Assembly (NCBI GenBank): GCA_004556705.1
Contig: SFGA01000003.1
Span: forward strand, 1-64,000
Length of the DNA stretch: 64,000 bases
Reading direction: 5' to 3'
Origin: Ruminococcus sp.
GTDB taxonomy: Bacteria > Bacillota > Clostridia > Oscillospirales > Acutalibacteraceae
Shown here: positions 1 to 8,476 of the stretch, one piece after another
Position numbering within the stretch: the first letter of the stretch is position 1
How the letters are laid out: each line of letters starts with the position of its first letter
Position numbers and translations under genes: made by a program
Notes under the pieces: model-generated
Seen by the model: only the letters and a program-made list of their open reading frames with translations
The model's database searches: none
Told to the model about the DNA's origin: nothing

Positions 1-100
1 CAGTTCTTTATCAAGAACAGGTTCTAATCTTTGTTTATTTCTCAGTTTTTTCTTCTTCTCTTATCTCTTTCTCCTTTGTTCAGTTTTTAGGGTGTAATAT

Positions 101-176
101 GCACCTTTAGCTCAGCTGGTAGAGCACCTGACTCTTAATCAGGGTGTCCAGGGTTCGAGTCCCTGAAGGTGTACCA
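101..176 (+). tRNA. tRNA-Lys (anticodon CTT)
   Basis: The seven-base acceptor strands pair fully (one G-T), the anticodon loop reads CTCTTAA with anticodon CTT, the T-loop is TTCGAGT, and CCA is encoded. It is a complete, normal elongator tRNA and the first of a small tRNA/5S cluster. Confidence 0.95.
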
Positions 177-189
177 CTTGAATAAAAAC

Positions 190-265
190 GGCCCGTTGGT
201 CAAGTGGCCTAAGACTCCGGCCTCTCACGCCGGCAACAGCGGTTCGAATCCGCTACGGGTCACCA
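190..265 (+). tRNA. tRNA-Glu (anticodon CTC)
   Basis: Acceptor GGCCCGT pairs with ACGGGTC, the anticodon arm is CCGGC-loop-GCCGG with CTC in the loop, the T-arm is GCGG-TTCGAAT-CCGC, and CCA is encoded. It lies 13 bases after tRNA-Lys, probably in the same transcript. Confidence 0.95.
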
Positions 266-356
266 ATTTAGATTAAACGGGATTTCCTGTTTATTATATA
301 CCCACTCTGTGGGACAATTGAACAAGTTAGCGTTAGAGAAATCTAATGTTGATTAG

Positions 357-519
<163 letters not shown>

Positions 520-550
520 TAAAAGGGTAACAAAAAAGATGCCCACGAAA

Positions 551-576
551 AAGCCTTGATTTTTCAAGGCTTTTTT
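551..576 (+). terminator. Rho-independent terminator of the tRNA/5S cluster
   Basis: A nine-base stem AAGCCTTGA / TCAAGGCTT with a TTTT loop is followed directly by a run of T. It lies 32 bases after tRNA-Asn. Confidence 0.85.
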
Positions 577-713
577 GCTTTTTATGGAAAAATTTCAAAA
601 GATAGTTTTATAGATGCCAAACGGCATAAATTCTATTCATATTGGACTCGAACTTCCCACTTACACATTGATTCATACTTGATAAATTTTTTATGTTGGT
701 TTTTGTTTATAAA

Positions 714-1397
714 TTAAAGAATATCATTATCTTCAATTTCAAATTCGAAATCTAAGATATCTTGGAGAAGAGATAAAAATAATTCTAAGTCATTAAATCG
801 TCTGTAATTGATAAATGATATTGCTTTAAAGAACATAATAAATATTATAGAGAGCGAAACTGCTAACAATAGAAGGACAAAGCATAACGCAAGTTTTTGC
901 TCAAACTCACCATCTAAACTAAATACATTTGACATAATCATAAGCAGAAAAGGAATGATGAGAATTTGAAAACTTGTGGTTATGTACTTTGTTATTTTTT
1001 GATTGTTCTCATAATGCTTATTTAATCGTATTGATAACCTTCGATAAAGTTGTTTTATTTGATTTTTTTTGATAATTCCTTCAGACTTTAATATTTCAAA
1101 CAATTCTTGACGTTGATTTATTTTTCTATCCATTGCATTTTTAATATCCTCGCGAGATGCATTAAGAATAAATGCTAATATAACTATGATCAATATAGAT
1201 ATCAATATGCCTATAGAAGCGTTTTTAAACCAATAACTTAAAATAAAACAAGTTACCATAGAAATAGTAGCTGTAAAATAGATAGAAAAAACCACTTTTA
1301 ATTTTAGAGGTAAAGTTTTAAATGCATCCCACCAGTTTGAAAGTTTTTCTTTGTTTTGCGTTTTCTGTAAATACAGTAAGAAAATTTGCCAATCCAT
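714..1397 (-). CDS. Hypothetical membrane protein, four predicted membrane segments
   Basis: This 227-residue protein is not recognised. It has four hydrophobic stretches, in two pairs: roughly residues 35-57 and 62-82, then 139-160 and 168-190. The loop between the pairs (about 83-138) is charged and helical (KRIN/RQELFEILKSEGIIKK type), and the acidic C-terminus ends in DLEFEIEDND-like sequence. A good ribosome site (AAGGAG, 8 bases ahead) supports the ATG. It is transcribed away from the ICE, against the tRNA cluster, and is AT-rich compared with the ICE genes, so it may be an older island gene. No function can be assigned. Confidence 0.7.
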   Translation of the reverse strand: MDWQIFLLYLQKTQNKEKLSNWWDAFKTLPLKLKVVFSIYFTATISMVTCFILSYWFKNASIGILISILIIVILAFILNASREDIKNAMDRKINQRQELFEILKSEGIIKKNQIKQLYRRLSIRLNKHYENNQKITKYITTSFQILIIPFLLMIMSNVFSLDGEFEQKLALCFVLLLLAVSLSIIFIMFFKAISFINYRRFNDLELFLSLLQDILDFEFEIEDNDIL

Positions 1398-1527
1398 TAT
1401 ATGAGCTCCTTAAAAAATAGATTTGTAATTATGAATTTATTCTTTATTATACAATATTTAGGTGTTTCAATCAATATAATACACAAAACAACAAAAATTC
1501 TGCCAAATCAATGGTATGCGAACATAC

Positions 1528-1601
1528 GGGGGCGTAGCTCAGCTGGGATGAGTGCTTGACTGGCAGTGTGGGGGTCATCGGTTCGATCCCGACCGTCTCC
1601 A
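1528..1601 (+). pseudogene. Degenerate tRNA-Ala (GGC) remnant
   Basis: The acceptor strands GGGGGCG and CGTCTCC still pair completely, and the D-arm, the T-loop TTCGATC and the anticodon loop CTGGCAG (GGC, alanine) are intact. The anticodon stem CTTGA/TGTGG has two mismatches in its middle, the outer T-stem pair is A-C, and the 3' end reads AACA rather than ACCA. The likely parent had TCAAGAGGTC where this copy reads TGTGGGGGTC. A functional alanine tRNA is unlikely. It sits immediately left of the ICE. Confidence 0.7.
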
Positions 1602-1635
1602 ACATAAAGTGGTTACAAAAAAAGATGAAGCCCCA

Positions 1636-1662
1636 AAAACCTCGGTGTTACCGAGGTTTTTT
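1636..1662 (+). terminator. Rho-independent terminator after the tRNA-Ala remnant
   Basis: Stem AAACCTCGG / CCGAGGTTT with loop TGTTA and a T tract. The spacer before it (GGTTACAAAAAAAGATG) resembles that after tRNA-Asn at about 525-541, which suggests the two tRNA 3' flanks derive from related units. Confidence 0.8.
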
Positions 1663-1951
1663 GCTGTCTAATGAGCAAATTTCAGCAGTTAAAATTCGTA
1701 GATGTAAAACAGCGTTTTTCCCTTTGTGTATAGATTTGAACTCCCACATAATTAAATATTAAACATATTCAGGCAGATAGAAAGTAAAAAATCTATCTGC
1801 CTTTTTTCATATATATATACATAGCCAATCGTTTGAAACATAACGGTTGGCTTTTTTTATTTTAAAAACAAAATGCGAGGTGATTTGAAATATGGTTGTA
1901 AAAAAGCACGTCAAATTTAATCAATTTTAAGTAAGGAAGGAAAAAAGAAAT
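1663..1951. other. ICE left border region with two terminators and a 12-codon leader ORF
   Basis: There is no gene of normal size. Two strong hairpin-T terminators lie at 1772-1807 (GGCAGATAG/CTATCTGCC) and 1823-1858 (AGCCAATCGTT/AACGGTTGGCT). They probably insulate the ICE from chromosomal transcription. A 12-residue reading frame (1892-1930, MVVKKHVKFNQF) has a GAGGTGAT ribosome site 8 bases ahead of its ATG and could be a leader peptide or a relic. The exact left attachment site is not visible. Confidence 0.5.
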
Positions 1952-2245
1952 ATGAACAAATTTGAAGCAGAGCGACGCTTTGTACAGCGTATGAAGGACA
2001 CCTATCCCCCCGGAACAAGATTAGTAATGCTCAGTATGGATGATCCCTATGCTCCGATACCGAGCGGAATGAGAGGAACAGTTGAGCATGTTGACGATGC
2101 CGCACAAATTCATATGCGCTGGGATAACGGCAGAACTCTTGCCATCATTCCCGAAGAGGATGATTTCCGCAAATTGACAGCAGAAGAATTGGCAGAAGAA
2201 AATGAAGATATGGACGAGGACAATGCTCCTGTCATGGGAATGTGA
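1952..2245 (+). CDS. DUF4314 domain protein
   Basis: This 97-residue protein matches my recollection of the DUF4314 family: an N-terminal helix, then a small beta-barrel-like segment PPGTRLVML...PIPSGMRGTVEHVDD...IHMRWDNGRTLAIIPEEDDF at about residues 20-75. These short proteins are standard passengers at the front of Firmicute conjugative elements. Their role is unknown, though the fold suggests nucleic-acid or protein binding. The start is set by GGAAGG 12 bases ahead. The acidic tail EELAEENEDMDEDN may aid solubility or mimic DNA, which is inference. It is the first gene of the ICE leading operon. Confidence 0.8.
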   Translation: MNKFEAERRFVQRMKDTYPPGTRLVMLSMDDPYAPIPSGMRGTVEHVDDAAQIHMRWDNGRTLAIIPEEDDFRKLTAEELAEENEDMDEDNAPVMGM

Positions 2246-2287
2246 GGTGCGGCGAAAATTATATAAATAAAGGCAGTCGGATTTGCT

Positions 2288-3550
2288 ATGTCAATCCGAT
2301 TTTTTGATATGTTCGCAGGAATCGGCGGTTTCCGTTCGGGGCTTGAAGCTGTCGGCGGCTTTGAATGCATCGGTCACTGCGAGATAGATAAATATGCAAA
2401 TCAGGCATACAACGCCATATATGAACCGAAAGGAGAATTGTACTTTGAAGATGCAAGAAAAATCAACCCGAAAGACTTGCCTAATATCGACCTTATTTGC
2501 GAGGGCTTTCCCTGTCAGAGTTTTTCAATCGCAGGTCTGCGAAAAGGATTTAAAGATGACGCAAGAGGCACTCTCTTTTTTGAGATCGCCCGAATTGCCG
2601 CCGTTAAAAGACCATCATTTCTGCTTCTTGAAAATGTTCCCGGTCTCCTTTCGCATGACAAAGGCAGGACTTTTGCGACAATCCTCAGTACGCTGGATGA
2701 ATTGGGGTACGATGTCACATGGCAAGTGCTTAACAGCAAGAATTTCGGAGTCCCCCAATCCCGAAAGAGAGTGTATATTATCGGATATCTTAGAAGCAGA
2801 TGTATCGGAGAAATATTATCTTTCACAGAAGCAAATAGAACGCCTGTTATTCAAGTTATCCCCGGAACACAGGGAGAGCGTGTGTACTCAGACTGCGGAG
2901 TCGGAATTACCTTAACAAGCGGCGCAGGCGGTTTCGGCGGCAAATGCGGTCTGTATGAAGTCGGGATACCTGTTAAAGTGAAAACAAAAACAGGATATCA
3001 GATAGCGCATCCCGGTGACAGCATTGACCTTGCATATCCAAGCCTTAATTCAAGACGCGGCAGAGTCGGCGATAATATCGCGCATACCGTAACGCCCGGA
3101 AATACGCAGGGGTATTTTTTTATTGATATGAACGAAGATGCAAAACTGACGGATACCGCCCGTTGCATTACTGCAAGGCAGGATTCGGGAATCAGCAAAC
3201 ACAAGGGTGAGCATTCAGGTGTCTTTATAGAATCCGAACCAAGGGCTATCCTTACACCTGAAAAAGAATCTGTTCGTCAGCAAGGCAGACGCATCAAAGA
3301 GCCGAATGAGCCTATGTTTACGCTTACTGTTCAGGACCGACACGGTGTTGTCCGTTACGGCAGAGTGCGTAAGCTTACGCCGAAAGAATGCTGGCGTTTG
3401 CAGGGTTTTACCGATGAACAATTTAATAAAGCACAAGCCACCGGACTCAAAGACGGACGGCTTTACAAAATGGCAGGCAATGCGGTAAGCGTTCCTGTCA
3501 TTTCTGCTTTAGGTCAGAAAATTAAAGAAATATATTACGAACAGGAGTGA
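2288..3550 (+). CDS. DNA (cytosine-5) methyltransferase
   Basis: A full-length C5 methylase of 420 residues that transfers a methyl group from SAM to C5 of cytosine in a specific DNA sequence. Motif I DMFAGIGGF is at residues 7-15, the catalytic PCQ loop has Cys76, the ENV motif is at 115-117, and QSRKRVYIIG (motif VIII) is near 157-166. The variable target-recognition region spans about 185-350. The C-terminal motifs (LTPKECWRLQGF and AGNAVSVPV) are near 365-410. No partner restriction enzyme is adjacent, so it is probably an orphan methylase that shields the ICE from host restriction on entry. It is 42 bases after the DUF4314 gene and in the same direction. Confidence 0.93.
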   Translation: MSIRFFDMFAGIGGFRSGLEAVGGFECIGHCEIDKYANQAYNAIYEPKGELYFEDARKINPKDLPNIDLICEGFPCQSFSIAGLRKGFKDDARGTLFFEIARIAAVKRPSFLLLENVPGLLSHDKGRTFATILSTLDELGYDVTWQVLNSKNFGVPQSRKRVYIIGYLRSRCIGEILSFTEANRTPVIQVIPGTQGERVYSDCGVGITLTSGAGGFGGKCGLYEVGIPVKVKTKTGYQIAHPGDSIDLAYPSLNSRRGRVGDNIAHTVTPGNTQGYFFIDMNEDAKLTDTARCITARQDSGISKHKGEHSGVFIESEPRAILTPEKESVRQQGRRIKEPNEPMFTLTVQDRHGVVRYGRVRKLTPKECWRLQGFTDEQFNKAQATGLKDGRLYKMAGNAVSVPVISALGQKIKEIYYEQE

Positions 3551-3556
3551 AAATAA

Positions 3557-4601
3557 ATGCCGAATCATATAAAAAACATTATCACATTAAAAGGTGATGA
3601 ACAGAAAATCCGTGAAATGCTTGAAGAAATTCAGTATGATGAATTGGGACTTGGCACGGTGGATTTTAACAAGATTATCCCGATGCCCGAGTCGCTGAAT
3701 GTGGAAAGCGGTTCCCGTACAGATAAGGGTATTGAAATGAAATATGCCCGAAGAACAGAGCGACAAGGAAGGCACCTATGATGAGTTCTTTGAGGATTTA
3801 CGCAGTCACAGCGCAGAAATATCCGATGAAGAAGAAAAGAAAATCTGGAATATCGGTGTTACGGCAGTAGAAAATCTTCATAAGTACGGTGCTCCCACTT
3901 GGTACGAATGGAGTATCAATAATTGGGGTACAAAATGGAATGCCTACGGTTATGATGAAGGCACGGATTATAGTGCAAGTGGTAATTTACACTTTCAGAC
4001 TGCATGGTCAGCACCGCACCCTATATTACAAAAACTGTCCGAAATGTATCCCGATATTACCTTTGAACATGAGTGGGCTGATGAAGATATCGGTGCAAAC
4101 TGCGGACGGAAAATTTACAGCAACGGCGAATGCACTGAGGAATATTATCCCGAAAGCGAAAAAGACTGTATTGAATTTGCCTGTCGTATTTGGGACTACG
4201 ATCCTGCCGAGCTTGATTTAATGCTCAATAAAGCGGAAAACGGATATATCAATATTGAAAATGATGAATTTGACTTAATTTCGCTTTTCGGCAAGCCTGC
4301 TCTGTTCACAAACGAAAGACTGACCGATGCGGATATTCCCAAAGGACTGTATTGCTATCATTTGCGCCATAGCGATGATGGCTGCAGTTTTGCAACTGTC
4401 GAGCCAAAAGTCAAAGTCAATCATGCCGGCAGTGTTATTACCGATGAACCGATTGATTTCGGTAAACAGGGATATATCGCTTTTAACGAAGATACAGAAC
4501 CGAATTTTATGAGTGAAAATATGACTTTCGGCGAATATATGCGTGGAGAGTTTGACCAGAGCAAAAATGAAACTCAGCAGAATGGAGGTATGCACTTATG
4601 A
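3557..4601 (+). pseudogene. YubB/Api92-like (DUF1281-type) protein, split by a frameshift
   Basis: Two overlapping reading frames appear to be halves of one gene. The first (3557-3781) gives the N-terminal ferredoxin-like start MPNHIKNIITLKG and DFNKIIPMPESLN, typical of YubB/Api92 proteins. The second (opens after a stop at 3738-3740, ends 4601) gives the C-terminal part with WYEWSINNWGTKWNAYGYDEG and the sequence HFQTAWSAPHPILQKLSEMYP, which in relatives follow in one chain. No ribosome site precedes the second frame. The shift must lie between 3741 and 3781. Joined, the product would be about 345 residues, the usual size. The function of the family is unknown; it is common on plasmids, phages and ICEs. 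Confidence 0.7.
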
Positions 4602-5191
4602 GCGTAAAGAAAATCAATGCGGAAGATCTTCGCAGAATGAAAGATAAAGAGGGCTTGATTTTGCAAGGCTGCGGCGGCGAGCTTCAGGACTGGGTAGACG
4701 GAATAAACGATATGCTCATAAAGTCGGATATTTTGTTTGACGGCACAAAATTCAAAGCAGAAAACTGTCTTGCATTTGAAAACGAAGGTCTCACCAATCT
4801 TTTGTTCCCGTTCTCAGAAGATGTAAAACTTAATATGGGAAAGCTCGCTATGTGGCGGTTACAGACACACGAAAATTTCGGTGGTAAATGGCTATCAGAT
4901 TATGTAAATAACAAGCTCGGCGGTTTCCTATCCGAAGAAACGGCAGAAAGAAAAAAGCCATACTGCAAGCTGATTGGTGAAGATGGAAACATTTTCAATC
5001 TTATGGGGATTGCTTCAAGAACACTGCGCCAAAACGGTATGGCAGAGCAGGCGGTAGAAATGCGTGACCGTATCTGTGCTTCGGGCAGTTACGGTGAAGC
5101 ACTTTGCATTATCGGCGACTATGTAAACATTACAGGCGATGCTGATTTAGATGAATGTGAAGACGAATCTATGGAATTCGGAGGTATGTAA
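4598..5191 (+). CDS. Conserved ICE hypothetical protein
   Basis: This 197-residue protein begins one base-set inside the previous stop (ATGA-type overlap), so it is translationally coupled. The N-terminal pattern GLILQGCGGELQDWVDGIND is one I associate with leading-region proteins of clostridial conjugative elements. The middle contains FPFSEDVKLNMGKLAMWRLQTHENFGGKWLSDYVNNKLGG, and the end is acidic. No catalytic motif or membrane segment is visible. The steady helical character and the neighbours suggest an early-expressed accessory protein, but no function can be stated. Confidence 0.7.
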   Translation: MSVKKINAEDLRRMKDKEGLILQGCGGELQDWVDGINDMLIKSDILFDGTKFKAENCLAFENEGLTNLLFPFSEDVKLNMGKLAMWRLQTHENFGGKWLSDYVNNKLGGFLSEETAERKKPYCKLIGEDGNIFNLMGIASRTLRQNGMAEQAVEMRDRICASGSYGEALCIIGDYVNITGDADLDECEDESMEFGGM

Positions 5192-5332
5192 ATGGAAGTT
5201 GCAATGCTAATTATCGGTTTGTTGATTGGCGGCTGTATATCGACTGCACTTCTTTGCTGTGTGCATATAACCCGAGTCAATGAATACGAAAAGACCATTC
5301 AAAGCCTTTTGAAAAAACCGAATAAGGATTAA
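5192..5332 (+). CDS. DUF3789-like single-pass membrane peptide
   Basis: A 46-residue reading frame opens one base after the preceding stop, behind GGAGG (GAATTCGGAGGTATGTAA). It has one membrane segment (residues 4-26, MLIIGLLIGGCISTALLCCV) and a short basic tail. Size, hydropathy and position match the small DUF3789 proteins found beside adenine methylase genes in these elements. The role is unknown. Confidence 0.65.
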   Translation: MEVAMLIIGLLIGGCISTALLCCVHITRVNEYEKTIQSLLKKPNKD

Positions 5333-5343
5333 GAAATATATCG

Positions 5344-5387
5344 GCGGTATCAATTGTTGTCTGAGACAGAATTGGTACCGCTTTTTT
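5344..5387 (+). terminator. Rho-independent terminator
   Basis: Stem GCGGTATCAATT / AATTGGTACCGC (one mismatch) is followed by TTTTTT. It separates the leading genes from the adenine methylase. Confidence 0.75.
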
Positions 5388-5424
5388 GTTTTAACGGCAA
5401 TTGATACCTCGCATAGAAAGCGAG

Positions 5425-6414
5425 GTGATCACCATAAAAACCCCTGTATCACGGGTAGGCAACAAAACTGCCATACTCCATATTCTCTACGCGCTGTTTC
5501 CTTTGAACTACGGAAGATTTGTTGATGTGTTCGGCGGTTCGGGAAGCGTGCTGCTCGGCAATCCCGAAATCTGTCCGTTTGAGGTGTATAACGACTTTGA
5601 CAGGAATTTAGCCAATCTGTTCCGCTGTATGAAAGAAAGAACAATGGCGACCATTCGGGAGCTTGGCTTCTGTCACTTAAACTCCCGTGAAGATTTTATT
5701 GCCGTCCGCCGTTTCTTTGAAAACGAGCAGTTTGACGATAAATATCTGCCTGAAGAATTACGGCTTACAGAAGCCCTGTTCCCTCCTCCCGAAGCAAAAG
5801 AACTCAAAGAAATACGGAAAAGGATTACCGCAGATTACGATATACGCAGAGCCGCTATGTTCTTAAAACTTCTGCGTTTCAGTTATTCGAGCAGCGGAAA
5901 ATCTTATGCCTCACAGCCTTTTGATTTGCGCAGACTGTTCGGCTTGATTTCGCAGTTGAAAGAGCGTTTGGCAAATGTCGTTGTGGAAAATCAAGACTTT
6001 GAAACACTCATTAAACATTATGACAGACCTGACACGTTTTTCTATCTCGATCCCCCGTATTTCTCCACTGAGGATATGTATGAGGTTGGATTCGGGTGGG
6101 AGGACCATGTAAGGCTTCGGGATACGCTGAAAAGCATAAAAGGCAAATTTTTGCTCTCATACAACGACTGCGAGGAAATCCGAAAGTTGTATAACGGCTT
6201 TTCGGTGTTTGACTTTGCCCGCACACATTCGATGGCGCAGCGTTATGAGGCAGGCAGAGAATTCAAGGAACTGCTTATCGGTAACTATGATTTGTACGAA
6301 CGGGAAAAAGCAAAGCCGCAGCAATTAACACTCTTTGAAATAGAGTGTGAAAATGCAAATTTTGATTATGAAAAAATTTTAAAGGAGTGCATCATATGCA
6401 AAACACAAAAATGA
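5425..6414 (+). CDS. D12-class (Dam-like) N6-adenine DNA methyltransferase
   Basis: This protein transfers a methyl group from SAM to N6 of adenine. The FxGxG motif I is in GRFVDVFGGSGSVLL (near residues 31-44) and the catalytic DPPY motif is in FFYLDPPYF (about 205-213), the order expected for the D12/Dam group. The start is uncertain. Relatives begin near IKTPVSRVGNKTAIL; here that point carries ATA (5434), placed 8 bases after GAGGTG. The nearest accepted start codons in frame are GTG 5425 and TTG 5401. Like the C5 methylase, it is probably an anti-restriction function of the ICE. The D12 gene and the AbrB gene that follows overlap. Confidence 0.88.
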   Translation: MITIKTPVSRVGNKTAILHILYALFPLNYGRFVDVFGGSGSVLLGNPEICPFEVYNDFDRNLANLFRCMKERTMATIRELGFCHLNSREDFIAVRRFFENEQFDDKYLPEELRLTEALFPPPEAKELKEIRKRITADYDIRRAAMFLKLLRFSYSSSGKSYASQPFDLRRLFGLISQLKERLANVVVENQDFETLIKHYDRPDTFFYLDPPYFSTEDMYEVGFGWEDHVRLRDTLKSIKGKFLLSYNDCEEIRKLYNGFSVFDFARTHSMAQRYEAGREFKELLIGNYDLYEREKAKPQQLTLFEIECENANFDYEKILKECIICKTQK

Positions 6415-6659
6415 ACACGGGCGAATATATCCTCTTTTCCGTACCTGTTGAAATGCTTGAAGAAGTGGGTGTCGGTGAAGAAAGCATTGTTCAGATGAGC
6501 GCCGGAAACGGCAAGATAGTTATTAACACAGTAAAAAATGCAGAAGATTTTATCTGCGACAGCGACTGCGAACACTGCCCTATGAGTGAAACAGACTGTG
6601 ATGAGAATTGTGAAAGCTGTCCCTGTTATGGCAGCTGTGACGAAAGAGAGGAATTTTGA
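6396..6659 (+). CDS. AbrB/SpoVT-like small protein with cysteine-rich tail
   Basis: The protein has 87 residues from the ATG at 6396, chosen because AAAGGAG lies 9 bases ahead and the codon overlaps the adenine methylase end. The first 45 residues (GEYILFSVPVEMLEEVGVGEESIVQMSAGNGKIVI) have the swapped-hairpin look of a SpoVT-AbrB DNA-binding domain. The tail has about ten cysteines in pairs (CDSDCEHCP, CDENCESCPCYGSC), so it probably binds metal. It is likely a transcription regulator or metal-sensing switch of the ICE; this is inference. The neighbouring gene encodes a second AbrB-fold protein, and the two could form mixed dimers. Confidence 0.65.
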   Translation: MQNTKMNTGEYILFSVPVEMLEEVGVGEESIVQMSAGNGKIVINTVKNAEDFICDSDCEHCPMSETDCDENCESCPCYGSCDEREEF

Positions 6660-6965
6660 ATGATGCAAATGCTTCGTATTCTCGGTAAACGAGGAAGAAT
6701 TACGATTCCGTTTGAAATCAGACAGCGTGTAGGGTTTAAGTATAACGATGTATTATCGTTTATCGAAACAGCGGACGGCAGGTCGGTTGTTGTAAGGCGA
6801 GAGAAAATATGTGATAACTGTAAAGGAGCGCAACCTGTTGTCAGAAATGACGAGGTTACGCTCTTTGATTTTCTGAATAACCTCTCACCCGAACAGCAAA
6901 GAGCCGCTTTGGTGCATTTATCAGTCAAGTGGGCTGAGAAGCAAGGCGGTGAATTAAATGGCTAA
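6660..6965 (+). CDS. AbrB/SpoVT-family transcriptional regulator
   Basis: The N-terminus LRILGKRGRITIPFEIRQRVGFKYNDVLSFIE is a clear AbrB/MazE swapped-hairpin DNA-binding domain (residues 4-40). It is followed by one CxxC pair (ICDNCKG) and a C-terminal helical part, LFDFLNNLSPEQQRAALVHLSVKWAEKQGG, about 30 residues long, that may drive oligomerisation. The gene starts directly at the preceding stop codon and overlaps the next gene by 8 bases, so all three are one operon. It probably controls ICE gene expression together with its cysteine-rich neighbour. Confidence 0.8.
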   Translation: MMQMLRILGKRGRITIPFEIRQRVGFKYNDVLSFIETADGRSVVVRREKICDNCKGAQPVVRNDEVTLFDFLNNLSPEQQRAALVHLSVKWAEKQGGELNG

Positions 6966-7326
6966 AAAATTAACCGTTGTAATGGTCGAACCGCACAAAG
7001 CGCCGTATGTAACGAAAATTGATGACGAATTATCTGCTCTGCAAAAAGCTGTCGGCGGATATATTGAGGTTGTGGGAAACGGTGACGGAACGCTCATAAT
7101 TTGCAATGAAGAAGGTAAATTGCAGGGCTTAGAGGGCAACCGCAGAATCAGGGACGGTGCAAGCGTTATTGCAGGTACATTTTTTGTTGTGGGTGATGAC
7201 GGTGAAAACTTCAGATCATTAACCGAGAGCGAGGTGGTGAAATATATGGATAGGTTCAAAGAAATTGAAGATATCAGTCAGGACGAGGTGGAATCCGATA
7301 TGGGTATCACCTTTATTTCAATGTAA
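6958..7326 (+). CDS. DUF3846 protein
   Basis: This 122-residue protein has the family signature: MVEPHKAPYVTKIDDELSALQKAVGGYIEVV, then ICNEEGKLQGLEGNRRI and AGTFFVVGDDGENFRSLTESE. It is an alpha/beta fold of unknown activity that is very common on clostridial mobile elements. The start overlaps the AbrB gene end. No catalytic residues are evident. Confidence 0.85.
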   Translation: MAKKLTVVMVEPHKAPYVTKIDDELSALQKAVGGYIEVVGNGDGTLIICNEEGKLQGLEGNRRIRDGASVIAGTFFVVGDDGENFRSLTESEVVKYMDRFKEIEDISQDEVESDMGITFISM

Positions 7327-7342
7327 CAGGAGGGAAAATATT

Positions 7343-7708
7343 ATGGCAAAGAAAAAAGAACAAAAGAAAGCATTTCCGAATATCACGGCGAGAATTGACC
7401 GTATGACGAATCCGGAAGCTAAAATTAAAGCATACGCCAGCATAAATATCGGCGGTGCGTTTATCGTAAAGGATATTGCGGTTATGGATAGCAAAAACGG
7501 CTTGTTCGCACGAATGCCCTGCCGATCCCACAAGGACAGCAAAGGCGAAACGCAGTACAACGATACTGTATTTGCATTGACTGCAGAAGCCCGTACCGCT
7601 TTAAACAACGCTGTTGTATCCGCATATGAAGAACAGCTGGATATGCAGGAAGATGCGGATGAAGCTGAATACGCAGATGAATCGGAAGATTTCATGCAAG
7701 GGATGTAA
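7343..7708 (+). CDS. SpoVG-family protein
   Basis: The protein has 121 residues from the ATG at 7343, 9 bases after AGGAGGG. The core ITARIDRMTNPEAKIKAYASINIGGAFIVKDIAVMDSKNGLFARMP (residues 14-60) matches septation/regulatory protein SpoVG, a small site-specific DNA- and RNA-binding regulator. The C-terminal acidic extension (about 25 residues) is longer than in chromosomal SpoVG. Mobile-element copies are thought to modulate gene expression or replication; which applies here is unknown. Confidence 0.85.
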   Translation: MAKKKEQKKAFPNITARIDRMTNPEAKIKAYASINIGGAFIVKDIAVMDSKNGLFARMPCRSHKDSKGETQYNDTVFALTAEARTALNNAVVSAYEEQLDMQEDADEAEYADESEDFMQGM

Positions 7709-7782
7709 TTCTTGAAAAAATCTTTAATTTCGCTGGACTTTTCCCGATTTTGTCGGTATCCTGTAAGCAGAGGTGAATCACC

Positions 7783-8454
7783 GTGAAAATGAAAAATATT
7801 TTTATCATAGCACTTGCACTGACAATATGCCTTACAGGATGCGGAAAGCAAAAAACGAGTTCAGCTGAAAGTGAGAATTTGTCTGCTGTTAGTCAATCAG
7901 CAACCGAATCCGATGAAAATGTTACCGTCACAGAAACGGCAACAACGATTTCGGTGGAAACTGAAAATCCTACAAGCGGCGTATCTGAAACACGTATGCC
8001 GACAGAAAAAGCAGAGGATTTAACAAAACCGCATACGCAAACAAAAGGGAAAACAAATTCCGATTCGTCTGCACCGTCGAAGGAATCAGTAACGCAAAAG
8101 CCAAAGCCTGTTGAGCCGACAAAACCAACAACCGCTCCGACTCAGACCGCTCAGCCTGAAACACCGCCGAGTGTAACGGAAAAGCCGACAGAACCGCCTG
8201 TTCAGAAATTTGATATAGACTATTGGATTAACTATGCAAAACGCTACGCACAAAACGTAGGTCTGCAGCTTGACAACATGGCAACAGACTGTTGGGACAA
8301 TCCCATACCTGCAAACACACAATGCAAATATCTTGAACGGGATATTCAAAACAGACTGAATCGTTATGCAAGGGATGATGATATTACGTCTGTGTGGATA
8401 TGGGCGGAAAAGATCGCAGACAATTCCTATGAAATCTATATCGGCTACGCTTAA
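7783..8454 (+). CDS. Secreted lipoprotein with Thr/Pro-rich wall-spanning linker
   Basis: The start GTG has GAGGTG 8 bases ahead. Residues 1-22 form a signal peptide with lipobox LTGC, so the protein is anchored to the outer face of the membrane. Residues 25-145 are a low-complexity Ser/Thr/Pro/Lys/Glu linker typical of a wall-crossing stalk. The last 80 residues (FDIDYWINYAKRYAQNVGLQLDNMATDCWDNPI...) form a compact domain found on conjugative elements; I do not know its name. It sits ahead of the large adhesin, so both may act at the donor surface in mating-pair contact. Confidence 0.75.
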   Translation: MKMKNIFIIALALTICLTGCGKQKTSSAESENLSAVSQSATESDENVTVTETATTISVETENPTSGVSETRMPTEKAEDLTKPHTQTKGKTNSDSSAPSKESVTQKPKPVEPTKPTTAPTQTAQPETPPSVTEKPTEPPVQKFDIDYWINYAKRYAQNVGLQLDNMATDCWDNPIPANTQCKYLERDIQNRLNRYARDDDITSVWIWAEKIADNSYEIYIGYA

Positions 8455-8476
8455 AACAAAACAACAAACCAATTCA

